Shown here piece after piece: positions 56,365 through 64,000 of a stretch of DNA of 64,000 bases (position 1 is its first letter; the number at the start of each line of letters is the position of its first letter). A program made the position numbers and the translations under genes. The notes beneath the pieces are model-generated. The model searched no databases and was not told where the DNA came from. It worked only from the letters and a program-made list of their open reading frames with translations. This DNA is from Microbacteriaceae bacterium (GTDB lineage Bacteria; Actinomycetota; Actinomycetes; Actinomycetales; Microbacteriaceae), in contig JAIYCT010000002.1 in assembly GCA_027487865.1 (NCBI GenBank), positions 341,038-405,037 of the forward strand, read 5' to 3'.

Positions 56365-57195
56365 ATGCAAAGAAATCTCTCCTCACGGCTTCGCGAGTTA
56401 TTCGCAGTGATTAGCACTGCCCAGACTGCGACTAATGCCGAGCCGGTTGCAAATCAAACAGCAGCCACCTATCCCCAGGACGCTTTAGGTTTGGATCAAC
56501 TCGGCGTACCGCTCGAAAATCCAATGCGAAATCCAAAGTGGCACTGCCTAATCCTTGGCGCAACCGGCTCAGGGAAGACCGCTTTGGTCCACAGCCTGGT
56601 GAGGAATCTCAACTCTCGGGTGGTTTGGCTCGAAACTCAGAACCCTGAGTTAGTTGCTGTGGCGAGTGCGATCTGCGTAAAGGAGCGCTTTGAGCTGCCG
56701 GTGGTTTTAGTGGTGGATGATGTCCATCTTTTTACCGAACATTTGGAACTAATTGAGTTGGTGGCTCGCGATGGCAGAAAGTCAAATGTTTTCCTTGTCG
56801 TCACAGCCCAGTTGATCGCTGATTTACCTCAGTCAGTTTGGCGAAACTGCCAAATCAGATTCGCCCTCGGCCCAGATGCTAACGAGCAACTGAACCTCAC
56901 TACCTACGAGCAGTTGGCCGAGCACGTTATCGCTTTTAGTTGGGCGGGTAAGCGAGGACTACTTCAGCTTGAAAAACCTAAGGCTTTACCGCAAACCGCG
57001 CTTGACCAGGGAAATCCCTTACTTAGACGCGCTTCCACGCCTCAGTTAGCACCTTACGAAGAATCTGCTCCAGCTCGTCAAACTCCTTTGGACCAATGGT
57101 CAAAGGAGGAGCTAGCTGAACCACAGGGTCTCCACGATCGTCAGCTCGGCAATACAGGCCTGCCTCATAGAACGCGCTATTCAAGAACCCTCTGA
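56365..57195 (+). CDS. Compact FtsK/SpoIIIE-like P-loop ATPase, possibly degenerate
   Basis: The frame codes for 276 residues. The centre fits an FtsK/SpoIIIE motor core: Walker A LGATGSGKT (residues 64-72), Walker B VVLVVDDVH (113-121), then GRKSNVFLVVTAQ (138-150) in the position of the usual GRxxGIHLVLATQ, and a RNCQIRFALGP segment. Membrane and gamma domains are absent, so it is much shorter than FtsK. Residues from about 220 on are encoded antisense to the aminotransferase gene (173 bp) and may not be conserved. A GGAG lies just before the ATG. Function unknown; DNA translocation is inferred only from the fold. Confidence 0.7.
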   Translation: MQRNLSSRLRELFAVISTAQTATNAEPVANQTAATYPQDALGLDQLGVPLENPMRNPKWHCLILGATGSGKTALVHSLVRNLNSRVVWLETQNPELVAVASAICVKERFELPVVLVVDDVHLFTEHLELIELVARDGRKSNVFLVVTAQLIADLPQSVWRNCQIRFALGPDANEQLNLTTYEQLAEHVIAFSWAGKRGLLQLEKPKALPQTALDQGNPLLRRASTPQLAPYEESAPARQTPLDQWSKEELAEPQGLHDRQLGNTGLPHRTRYSRTL

Positions 57196-58507
57196 GAAGC
57201 TTCTCGGACTCTTCCTTGGTGAAGGTCTCGCGGGTTTCCTGGTTCTTGACAAGCTCAATGGCAAAGAAGTAACCATCGCCACGAACATCGCCAACAATTG
57301 GCAGGTCGTAAAGCTTTTCCAAGGTCTTGCGGAAGATAGGGGAGTTGGTGCGGACGTTGTCCACCAGCTTCTCGCGGTCATAAATGTCGAGATTCGCAAG
57401 TGCTACCGCGCAAGCAACCGGGTGGGCAGCGAAGGTGTAACCGTGCGGGAAGATTGTGGTTCCCTCGGTGAATGGCTCAAAGTACTTTTCCTTGAGGAAC
57501 AAAGCACCCAGAGGCTGCGTTCCAGAGGTGATTGCCTTTGCGGTGATCATCATGTCTGGCTGGAGGCCGTAACGGTCGCAGGCAAACATCTCACCAGAGC
57601 GGCCAAAGCCGGTAATGGTCTCGTCCGCCACGAAGATCACGTCGTACTTATCGCAAATCTCACGAACGCGCTTGAAGTAGCTCGGGTGAGCGGTGAAACA
57701 GCCACCGGAGTTCTGGATTGGCTCAACGTAGAATGCGGCAACGGTGTCTGGCCCCTCCATCAAGATAGCTTCCTCGATGCGATTAGCTGCCCAAAGGCCG
57801 AACTCTTCTTCTGATGCGAAGCGGTCCCTCGCGCGGTACCAGTTGGTGTTTGGAACGCGAATGGTTGATGGCACTAGCGGCTCAAACATTGCCTTCATGG
57901 CTGCAATACCGGTGATCGATAGAGCTCCGTGGCTGGTGCCGTGGTAGGCGGTCATGCGAGAGATGACCTTGGTCTTAGTTGGCTTGCCCTTGAGCTTGTA
58001 GTACTGCTTCGCAACCTTCCAGGCAGTTTCAACCGCCTCGCCACCGCCGGTGGTGAAAAAGATTCGGTTTAGATCTTTTGGCGCATAGCTAAGCAGGCGC
58101 TCTGCAAGCTCAATTGCGCGCGGGTGGGCATAGGCCCAAAGCGGCATGAAGTCCAGCTCCATCATTTGCTTGGCTGCGGCATCAGCAAGTTCCTGGTGAC
58201 CGTGACCAGCATTTACTGCGAATAGACCACTTAGGCCATCAATCACTTTGTTGCCCTTGGAATCCCAGAGGTAGTGTCCTTCACCCCTGGTGATGATGGT
58301 CATGTCTTTGGTCTGATAGGGGGAGTGGCGAGTGAAGTGCATCCAAAGGTGGTCTTTTGCACTGCGCTGCAGTTCTTTGTCGCCGTAAGGATCGCCGTTG
58401 CTCATTGCCTCGAACAGCTTGAGGTCTCGGCGCTCGCCGGATTCGGACTTCTTGGACTTCTTCTTGCCGAGTAGGGCTAGTAGACCTTTGGATTTCTTGG
58501 CTGCCAT
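57023..58507 (-). CDS. Class III aminotransferase, probably putrescine or polyamine type
   Basis: A 494-residue PLP enzyme. Marks are GLSGLFAVNAGHGHQ (about residues 91-105), FFTTGGGEAVETAWK (about 149-163), VIFVADETITGFGRSG (about 290-305), and the PLP lysine in ITAKAITSG (about 324-332). In context (Lrp regulator, aminobutyraldehyde dehydrogenase and polyamine transporter) it likely transfers the amino group of putrescine or a similar diamine to a keto acid. The first 35 residues are a Lys/Ser-rich extension (KKSKGLLALLGKKKSKKS) unusual for the family. Start at the ATG 58507; a GTG three codons earlier is possible. It lies 42 bp after the Lrp gene. Confidence 0.88.
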   Translation of the reverse strand: MAAKKSKGLLALLGKKKSKKSESGERRDLKLFEAMSNGDPYGDKELQRSAKDHLWMHFTRHSPYQTKDMTIITRGEGHYLWDSKGNKVIDGLSGLFAVNAGHGHQELADAAAKQMMELDFMPLWAYAHPRAIELAERLLSYAPKDLNRIFFTTGGGEAVETAWKVAKQYYKLKGKPTKTKVISRMTAYHGTSHGALSITGIAAMKAMFEPLVPSTIRVPNTNWYRARDRFASEEEFGLWAANRIEEAILMEGPDTVAAFYVEPIQNSGGCFTAHPSYFKRVREICDKYDVIFVADETITGFGRSGEMFACDRYGLQPDMMITAKAITSGTQPLGALFLKEKYFEPFTEGTTIFPHGYTFAAHPVACAVALANLDIYDREKLVDNVRTNSPIFRKTLEKLYDLPIVGDVRGDGYFFAIELVKNQETRETFTKEESEKLLRGFLNSAFYEAGLYCRADDRGDPVVQLAPPLTIGPKEFDELEQILRKVLTEAWKRV

Positions 58508-58549
58508 TGCTATCACTCTTAACTTCGTCGTTAGTTGGCTATACAGATG

Positions 58550-59023
58550 TTATCGGGTTCCCCAGCTGTAGAACTGCTTGTGGAGCTTGAGGTACACAAA
58601 TGTCTCAGAGGAAATCACTCCCGGTAGGGACCGGATTTTGTCATTTAGCAGCTGAATCAGGTCTTCGTCATCCTCACAAACCACCTCGACCAGAACATCG
58701 AAACTGCCCGCCGTGAGCACCACGTAGTCCACCGAGTCAAACTCCGTAAGCTGCTTTGCAACCTCTGATGCATTTCCCATGCACTTGATTCCGATCATTG
58801 CCTGTCGGCTAAAGCCAAGCTTCATCGGGTCAGTGACCGCAACCACCTGCATCACTCCAGACTCGGTTAGTTTTTGAACCCGCTGACGCACGGCTGCTTC
58901 TGAGAGACCAACCACTTTGCCGATCTCGGAGTAGGACTTTCGGCCGTCAATTTGCAATTGCTCAATAATCTTTTTGGACACATCATCCAGTTGAGAGCGG
59001 CTCGCTCTTTCCATTCTTGCCAT
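58550..59023 (-). CDS. Lrp/AsnC family transcriptional regulator
   Basis: A 157-residue regulator. The helix-turn-helix lies in LQIDGRKSYSEIGKVVGLSEAAVRQRVQKL (residues about 24-53; key part VGLSEAAVRQRV). The RAM effector domain spans about 70-140 (ATDP-like turn in VAVTDPMKLG; DEDLIQLLNDKIRSLPGV). It likely senses an amino acid or polyamine breakdown product and controls the aminotransferase it precedes and the divergent dehydrogenase. I use the ATG of MARMERASR; a TTG six codons upstream keeps the frame. A long inverted repeat lies upstream of it. Confidence 0.9.
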   Translation of the reverse strand: MARMERASRSQLDDVSKKIIEQLQIDGRKSYSEIGKVVGLSEAAVRQRVQKLTESGVMQVVAVTDPMKLGFSRQAMIGIKCMGNASEVAKQLTEFDSVDYVVLTAGSFDVLVEVVCEDDEDLIQLLNDKIRSLPGVISSETFVYLKLHKQFYSWGTR

Positions 59024-59060
59024 TTCAGAAGTATTGCCCAAAGCTGCGCCTTCAACGATG

Positions 59061-59096
59061 GAATTCGCAACTAATTTGTCAAATAGTTACGAATTC
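59061..59096. promoter_or_regulatory. 36-bp inverted repeat, candidate Lrp operator
   Basis: Two 13-bp arms, GAATTCGCAACTA (59061-59073) and TAGTTACGAATTC (59084-59096), match as an inverted repeat with one mismatch and flank ATTTGTCAAA. The spacer holds TTGTCA on the plus strand and TTGACA on the minus strand, which could be divergent -35 boxes. It lies between the regulator and its likely target. Confidence 0.7.
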
Positions 59097-59178
59097 AGTC
59101 GAGTTTCAAAACTAGGCTGTCGAAATGGCCCCTGCGGGTTTAGAGTCGAAGCATTATTAGCTCAATGAGGAGTTTCGC

Positions 59179-60615
59179 GTGTCAGTGAAGCAATTGAAAA
59201 ACTTTGTCGGTGGCAAGTACGTAGCTGCGTCTTCTGGTGAAGTAAGCGATGTCATCAACCCATCAACCGGACAGGTCTATGCCCACGCTCCGGTATCAAG
59301 CGAGCAGGATGTAGCTGCTGCCTATCAGGTTGCCCAGGCTGCTTTTGAAGAGTGGGGTCAAACCACCCCGTCTGAGCGTCAGCTAGCGCTGTTTAGGATC
59401 GCCGATGCGCTAGAGGCTCGCGCCAAAGAGGCAGCAGAGGTTGAGTCCGAGAACACCGGTAAGCCACTTTCCACCCTGGTGGATTACGAGATCATGCCCT
59501 CGGTTGACCAGATTCGCTTTTTTGCGGGCGCTGCCAGAAACCTAGAGGGTCGCTCCGCCGGTGAGTACCTCCGCGATCACACCTCAATGATCCGCCGCGA
59601 GCCAATCGGTGTAATCGGTCAGGTGACTCCTTGGAACTACCCCTTGAATATGGCCACCTGGAAGTTTGCCCCTGCAATTGCAGCGGGAAACACCATCGTG
59701 CTAAAGCCATCAGACACCACCCCGGCATCCACCTTGCTGCTGGCAGAAATCGCTGCCGAGTTTCTGCCAGCCGGTGTCTTCAACGTGGTTACCGGTAACC
59801 GCGACACTGGTAGAGCGATGATTGAAAACCGCATTCCACAGATGGTTTCTATCACCGGAAGCGTTCGTGCCGGTATGGAGGTTGCCAAGAGTGCAGCCTC
59901 AGACCTAAAGCGCGTTCACCTAGAACTTGGTGGCAAGGCTCCGGTAATCGTATTTGCAGACGCTGATTTTGCTAAGACTGCTGCTGGAATTGTTGCAGCT
60001 GGATTCTTCAACGCCGGTCAAGACTGCACCGCTGCCACCAGATTGCTGGTGCAGGAATCTGCCTACGACGAGTTCATGCCGTACCTTTTGGCAGAGGTGA
60101 AGGCCAGCGCGAAGGTCGGAAAGCCATCCGAGGAAGACATTTTGTTTGGACCGGTCAACAACGCCGGCCAGCTTGCTCGAGTTCAGGGCTTTATCGATCG
60201 TCTTCCAGATCACGCCAGAATCGAGGCCGGTGGTAACCAGATCGGTTCGGAAGGCTACTTCTTTGAGCCAACTGTTCTTTCTGGCTTCAAGCAGACCGAT
60301 GAGCACATTCAAGATGAAATCTTTGGACCGGTCATCACCGTTCAGAAGTTCTCGGACGACGCTCAGGCGCTGAAGTGGGCAAACGACGTTCAGTACGGCC
60401 TAGCTGCTTCGGTCTGGACCACCAACCACTCTCGTGCAATGCGCTTTGCAAAGCACTTGGACTTCGGTGCGGTTTGGATCAACACCCACATTCCATTGAT
60501 TGCAGAAATGCCGCACGGTGGCTTCAAGCACTCTGGCTACGGCAAGGATTTGTCCCAGTACGGCTTTGAGGATTACACCCGAATCAAGCACGTCATGAGC
60601 TACATCGGAGACTGA
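59179..60615 (+). CDS. Gamma-aminobutyraldehyde dehydrogenase-like aldehyde dehydrogenase
   Basis: A 478-residue NAD-dependent enzyme. The Glu motif is VHLELGGKAPVI (about residues 248-259), the catalytic Cys lies in FFNAGQDCTAATR (about 276-288, Cys283), and the nucleotide region is PWNYPLNMATWKFAPAIAAG (about 152-171). The style is that of the putrescine-pathway enzyme that oxidises 4-aminobutyraldehyde to GABA, supported by its neighbours; other amino aldehydes are possible. The GTG start has a GAGGAG site. It is divergent from the Lrp gene and lies upstream of the pot genes. Confidence 0.9.
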   Translation: MSVKQLKNFVGGKYVAASSGEVSDVINPSTGQVYAHAPVSSEQDVAAAYQVAQAAFEEWGQTTPSERQLALFRIADALEARAKEAAEVESENTGKPLSTLVDYEIMPSVDQIRFFAGAARNLEGRSAGEYLRDHTSMIRREPIGVIGQVTPWNYPLNMATWKFAPAIAAGNTIVLKPSDTTPASTLLLAEIAAEFLPAGVFNVVTGNRDTGRAMIENRIPQMVSITGSVRAGMEVAKSAASDLKRVHLELGGKAPVIVFADADFAKTAAGIVAAGFFNAGQDCTAATRLLVQESAYDEFMPYLLAEVKASAKVGKPSEEDILFGPVNNAGQLARVQGFIDRLPDHARIEAGGNQIGSEGYFFEPTVLSGFKQTDEHIQDEIFGPVITVQKFSDDAQALKWANDVQYGLAASVWTTNHSRAMRFAKHLDFGAVWINTHIPLIAEMPHGGFKHSGYGKDLSQYGFEDYTRIKHVMSYIGD

Positions 60616-60653
60616 GGATAGAAATTCGTTTTCTTGGTCCTAAAAGTTAAAGT

Positions 60654-60664
60654 TTTGTGACAAA
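60654..60664. promoter_or_regulatory. Small palindrome upstream of potD
   Basis: TTTGTGACAAA is a perfect 5+1+5 palindrome in the 137-bp gap before potD. It resembles the ATTTGTCAAAT centre of the inverted repeat upstream of the dehydrogenase. It could be a shared regulator site; weak evidence. Confidence 0.3.
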
Positions 60665-60752
60665 CTTGGGCTTGCTTCGGTTTCCCGGTAGCGATGTTCA
60701 TGTTGGTTATTACTCACCACTGGATTGAAATCCGTGGACTAAGGAGATTGCA

Positions 60753-61988
60753 ATGAAGGAAGGTCTACCTCAGGACCCAATGATGCGTCAGCTCGTGCAA
60801 ATGGCACGTGGCAAGATGCTTTCTCGTCGCGCTACCCTTTTGGGACTAGGTGGCACCGCAGCCGTGTTGTCTTTGGCCTCTTGTGCCGCTGACGCCAAGA
60901 GTGCTTTGACTCCGGCAACGGACCTTTCTGACAGCGAAAAAGTTTTGGTTTGGCACAACTGGCCGCTTTACATGGACGGTGAGGATGACGCTTCTTACCC
61001 GACCCTGAACCGCTTCATGGGCGAGACCGGCATCACTGTCGAGTACATGATGGAAATCGACGACAACGACACCTGGTACGCCAAGGTGAAGGACCAGCTT
61101 GCCTTGGGCACTGACCCAGGCTTCGACGTGGCTTGCCCAACCAACTGGTTGGTAAACCGCATGATCGGTCTTGGTTACCTTCAGACCCTAGACAACGCCA
61201 ACATGCCAAACAAGGTCGCAAACCTAGCTCCTGCTTACCTAGGCGATGCCAATGACCCAGAGCGTTCTATCTCTGTTCCTTACCAGGGCATCATCGGCGG
61301 AATTGTTTACAACAAGAAGATGTACAAGGAAGCAACCGGCAAGGACGCCCCAACCTCGCTAGCTGATGTTTGGGCTCCTGAGCTAAAGGGCCGTGTTGGT
61401 CTTATCTCCGAGATGCGTGACTCTGTGGGCCTAACCCTATTGAGCCAGGGCATCGACATCACCAGCGAAGACTCCCTAACCGAAGATGCGTTCAACGCAG
61501 CGGTTGAGTTCATTGCTGCTCAGGTTTCCTCCGGCCAGATCTTCAACATCAAGGGCAACTCCTACGGTGAAGACCTAACCAACGGCAACATCATCGTGGC
61601 ATTGGCCTGGTCTGGAGACACCACAATCCTGAACGCCGAGGTTGGCGAAGAGCGCTTTGGTTTCGTTGTTCCAGACACCGGTTCAACCATCTCCTCTGAC
61701 TCCTTCGTTGTTCCTATGGGTTCTGCCCACAAGAAGAACGCAGAAGCGCTAATCAACTATTACTACGACCCAGTGAACGCAGCTGAGTTGGCTGCTTACG
61801 TGAACTACGTAACCCCAGTGGTTGGCGCCAAGGAAGAGATGCTCAAGACCGACCCTGCGTTGGCCGAGAACCCATTGATCTTCCCATCTGAGGAATTCCT
61901 GTCAAACGTCTTCGCGTTCCGCGCTCTAACCGGACAGGAAGAGCAGCGCTTCGCCACTGCGTGGCAAAACGTCTTGCTAGGCGCCTAG
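60753..61988 (+). CDS. potD: PotD-like polyamine ABC transporter substrate-binding lipoprotein
   Basis: A 411-residue binding protein. The N-terminus holds a twin-arginine motif (LSRRATLLGLGG, about residues 23-34) and ends in a lipobox LASC (Cys44), so it looks like a Tat-exported lipoprotein. The mature part has VLVWHNWPLYMD, PYQGIIGGIVYNKKMY and the DSFVVPMGSAHKKNAEALINYY segment of spermidine/putrescine-binding proteins. Strong AAGGAG ribosome site before the ATG. potA starts immediately after its stop codon. The codon use is that of a highly expressed gene. Confidence 0.93.
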   Translation: MKEGLPQDPMMRQLVQMARGKMLSRRATLLGLGGTAAVLSLASCAADAKSALTPATDLSDSEKVLVWHNWPLYMDGEDDASYPTLNRFMGETGITVEYMMEIDDNDTWYAKVKDQLALGTDPGFDVACPTNWLVNRMIGLGYLQTLDNANMPNKVANLAPAYLGDANDPERSISVPYQGIIGGIVYNKKMYKEATGKDAPTSLADVWAPELKGRVGLISEMRDSVGLTLLSQGIDITSEDSLTEDAFNAAVEFIAAQVSSGQIFNIKGNSYGEDLTNGNIIVALAWSGDTTILNAEVGEERFGFVVPDTGSTISSDSFVVPMGSAHKKNAEALINYYYDPVNAAELAAYVNYVTPVVGAKEEMLKTDPALAENPLIFPSEEFLSNVFAFRALTGQEEQRFATAWQNVLLGA

Positions 61989-63119
61989 GTGGCAACAGAG
62001 TTCGTAGCTAGGGGTCAAGACCTAGAGCTAGTTGGCATTCACAAGGAGTTCCCTGGCTTCACCGCCATTGAGAACCTTGACCTAAAGATTCCAGCCGGCG
62101 AGTTCTTTGCACTGCTTGGACCTTCGGGTTGCGGCAAGACCACCACTTTGAGAATTGTGGCGGGATTGGAAGAGGCCACTCGCGGCAAGGTGCTAATTGG
62201 CGGCAAGGATGTCACAGCATCCAAGCCTCACGAGCGTCCAGTGAACACTGTGTTCCAGAGCTATGCGCTGTTCCCTCACATGTCCGTTTTGGAAAACGTG
62301 GCGTTTGGACTTCGTCAGCGTAAGGTCTCTGATCCGCTTGCCAAGGCGACCGAAGCTCTGCAACTGGTTGAGCTAGAACACTTGGCACTGCGCAAGCCCC
62401 AGCAGCTCTCCGGCGGTCAGCAGCAGCGTGTTGCATTGGCTCGTGCCCTGGTAAACCGCCCGGCGCTATTGCTGTTGGATGAGCCACTTGGTGCATTGGA
62501 CCTCAAACTCCGTCGACAGATGCAGGTTGAGCTAAAGGCCATCCAGATGGAAGTTGGTCTTACCTTCTTGCACGTCACCCACGACCAGGAGGAGGCCATG
62601 GACATGGCCGACACCGTAGCGGTTATGAATAAGGGTGAGATTGAGCAGATGGGTGCCCCAGAAGCCCTCTACGACAGACCAAAGACCGCCTTTGTTGCCA
62701 GATTCCTAGGTCAGTCCAACATCTTTGTTGGAGATGTGGTTGAGGAAAACGACCACAGCATTTCCATTAGCTGCAATGGCCAAAGAATTGCTGCACCGAA
62801 AAAGCGCTCCGAAAAGCACAGTGGCAAGGTTGCTTTGGGTGTGCGCCCAGAGAAGGCAACTTTCCACGCTGACAAGCCTGACCTAGATTCCAACCACAAC
62901 CTGGTTGGCCCCGGTGAGATCATTGACATCCGCTTCACCGGAGTTTCCAACCAGTACCTAATCGACGTTCCAGGCTTTGGTGACATCACTGTCTTTGCGC
63001 AGAATGTCGGCAAGAGCCCGGTGGTCGAGCTGGGCGCTCATGTTTGGGTGAGCTGGAAGGTCGAGCACGCATTTGGCCTAAGCGATCTGCCACTCAAGGC
63101 AGATAACGACGAGGCATAG
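61989..63119 (+). CDS. potA: Polyamine ABC transporter ATP-binding protein
   Basis: A 376-residue ATPase subunit. Walker A is LGPSGCGKTTTLRIV (about residues 43-57), the Q-loop FQSYALFPHM (about 88), signature LSGGQQQRVALARAL (about 140-154), Walker B LLLLDEPLGALD (about 159-170) and H-loop HVTHDQEEAM (about 196-205). A C-terminal TOBE domain (about 290-365) is present as usual for PotA. The GTG start directly follows the potD TAG. potB follows 5 bp downstream. Confidence 0.96.
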   Translation: MATEFVARGQDLELVGIHKEFPGFTAIENLDLKIPAGEFFALLGPSGCGKTTTLRIVAGLEEATRGKVLIGGKDVTASKPHERPVNTVFQSYALFPHMSVLENVAFGLRQRKVSDPLAKATEALQLVELEHLALRKPQQLSGGQQQRVALARALVNRPALLLLDEPLGALDLKLRRQMQVELKAIQMEVGLTFLHVTHDQEEAMDMADTVAVMNKGEIEQMGAPEALYDRPKTAFVARFLGQSNIFVGDVVEENDHSISISCNGQRIAAPKKRSEKHSGKVALGVRPEKATFHADKPDLDSNHNLVGPGEIIDIRFTGVSNQYLIDVPGFGDITVFAQNVGKSPVVELGAHVWVSWKVEHAFGLSDLPLKADNDEA

Positions 63120-63124
63120 AGCCC

Positions 63125-64000
63125 GTGGCATTCGTAGCGCTAGGGCAGGGTTCAGCGGGTAATTCCTCCGCACCGAAAAAGGCTTCCAGGGTAGCCTTCA
63201 TCCTGTTGGCTCCGGGCATGATTTACCTGGGGTTGTTCTTTCTAACCCCACTGGTTTCGCTGGTTATCACCTCGCTAAAGACCGCCTCGTTTACCGGCGA
63301 AATTGGCATGTATGACTACGGATTCCAGGTCTCGAACTACGCCTATGCGCTTGATCAGTACCTTCCACAAATCACCAGAAGCTTTATCTATGCGCTAATC
63401 GCAACCCTGATGGCGCTGCTGATTAGCTACCCAATCGCTTACTTCATCGGCGTTAAGGCGCGCAACAAACCGATCCTGCAGGCGTTTTTGCTGACCTTGG
63501 TTATCGCACCATTCTTTATTAGCTTTTTGCTTCGCACTTTTGCCTGGAAGCAGATCTTCTCCAACGAATCTCCAGCCACGCAGTTCCTACAGTCAATCGG
63601 CGTGCTGGCTCCAGACCAGTATGTGATCGGCAGCAGCTTTGCGGTGATTGCAGGTTTGACCTACAACTTCATTCCCTTTATGACCCTTCCCATCTATACC
63701 TCTTTGGAGCGACTAGATACTCGATTGGTTGAGGCCGGGGCAGATCTTTATGCAACTCCGGTTCAGACCTTCTGGAAGGTGACGTTCCCGCTCTCGCTAC
63801 CGGGTGTTATCTCAGGAACTTTGTTGACCTTCATTCCGATCTCGGGTGACTATGTTTCGGCCTCCAGGGACTTCTTAGGTGGTTCTGACACCGCGATGAT
63901 TGGAAACGTGGTTGAGGCGAACTTCTTCCGCATCCAGGATTACCCAACCGCCTCAGCGCTGTCGGTAATGCTGATGGCTGCCATCGTGGTTTTGGTTTCG
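63125..64000 (+). CDS. potB: Polyamine ABC transporter permease PotB-like, cut by window edge
   Basis: The visible 292 residues begin at a GTG (VAFVALGQGSAGNSSAPKK) and contain five to six hydrophobic helices. Marks of the first polyamine permease are LRTFAWKQIFS (about residues 137-147) and the EAA-type loop VEAGADLYATPVQTFWKV (about 202-219). The 3' end is beyond the window. It completes the order potD-potA-potB; a potC gene is expected to follow. Confidence 0.95.
   Translation, partial: MAFVALGQGSAGNSSAPKKASRVAFILLAPGMIYLGLFFLTPLVSLVITSLKTASFTGEIGMYDYGFQVSNYAYALDQYLPQITRSFIYALIATLMALLISYPIAYFIGVKARNKPILQAFLLTLVIAPFFISFLLRTFAWKQIFSNESPATQFLQSIGVLAPDQYVIGSSFAVIAGLTYNFIPFMTLPIYTSLERLDTRLVEAGADLYATPVQTFWKVTFPLSLPGVISGTLLTFIPISGDYVSASRDFLGGSDTAMIGNVVEANFFRIQDYPTASALSVMLMAAIVVLVS

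Overview
The window reads as a contiguous piece of core chromosome from a small-genome, medium-GC actinobacterium. The gene content and order point to the family Microbacteriaceae, most likely a streamlined freshwater Luna-type lineage related to Rhodoluna or Aquiluna. That placement is inferred from recognised families and synteny, not from a database search. Supporting points are an AdnA/AdnB helicase-nuclease pair, DUF3107, UPF0182 and a Lon-like PDZ protein in the order known from mycobacteria, an actinobacterial long-form AtpH, an Arg/Asp-rich Rho insertion, and very tight gene packing.

Layout. 0-3.2 kb (minus): the start of an aldehyde dehydrogenase, an Mrp-type Fe-S carrier ATPase, a DUF1003 membrane protein and an MgtE_N/CBS protein. 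3.2-8.6 kb: alternating genes for a general-stress-type protein, aminopeptidase P, a PHP phosphoesterase, a DEAD-box helicase, a ferritin-like protein, a small membrane protein and DUF3107. 8.7-17.4 kb: DNA-repair helicases AdnA, AdnB and UvrD2-like, with an APH-type kinase between them. 17.4-23.8 kb: a conserved but poorly understood actinobacterial set (ThiF-like protein, DUF2342 zincin-like protein, Lon-like PDZ protease, UPF0182), followed by initiator tRNA and a terminator. 24.0-29.8 kb: a secreted protein, an HtrA protease, DUF3039, PncB, MurI, RNase PH and RdgB. 29.9-33.4 kb: a sugar ABC transporter operon without its own ATPase gene, then tRNA-Arg(CCG). 33.6-45.7 kb: a long plus-strand run argS-lysA-hom-thrC-thrB-rho-prfA-prmC-tsaC-wecA. 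45.3-53.3 kb: an AtpI-like gene, atpBEFHAGDC and yaaA. 53.3-56.2 kb (minus): ogt, tag, an ECF sigma factor and a membrane protein. 56.4-57.2 kb: a compact FtsK-like ATPase. 57.0-64.0 kb: a polyamine/GABA-type cluster (class III aminotransferase, Lrp regulator, aminobutyraldehyde dehydrogenase, PotD, PotA, partial PotB).

How it works together. The 35-40 kb block makes lysine and threonine from aspartate. The 46-52.6 kb block is a complete F-type ATP synthase. The last block imports and oxidises polyamines and is probably controlled by the Lrp protein through a long inverted repeat in the divergent intergenic region.

No phage, insertion sequence, CRISPR array, toxin-antitoxin pair or clear defence system was found. 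The most interesting signals are regulatory and architectural: at least nine genes with a TANNNT box 6-7 nt before the start codon (leaderless transcription), one divergent pair whose -10 boxes overlap within 17 bp, 3' overlaps at all eight convergent protein-gene pairs, a CTA-leucine bias in atpE, paired facing DnaA boxes before a compact FtsK-like ATPase, and perfect or near-perfect operator palindromes at the two ABC-transporter loci.
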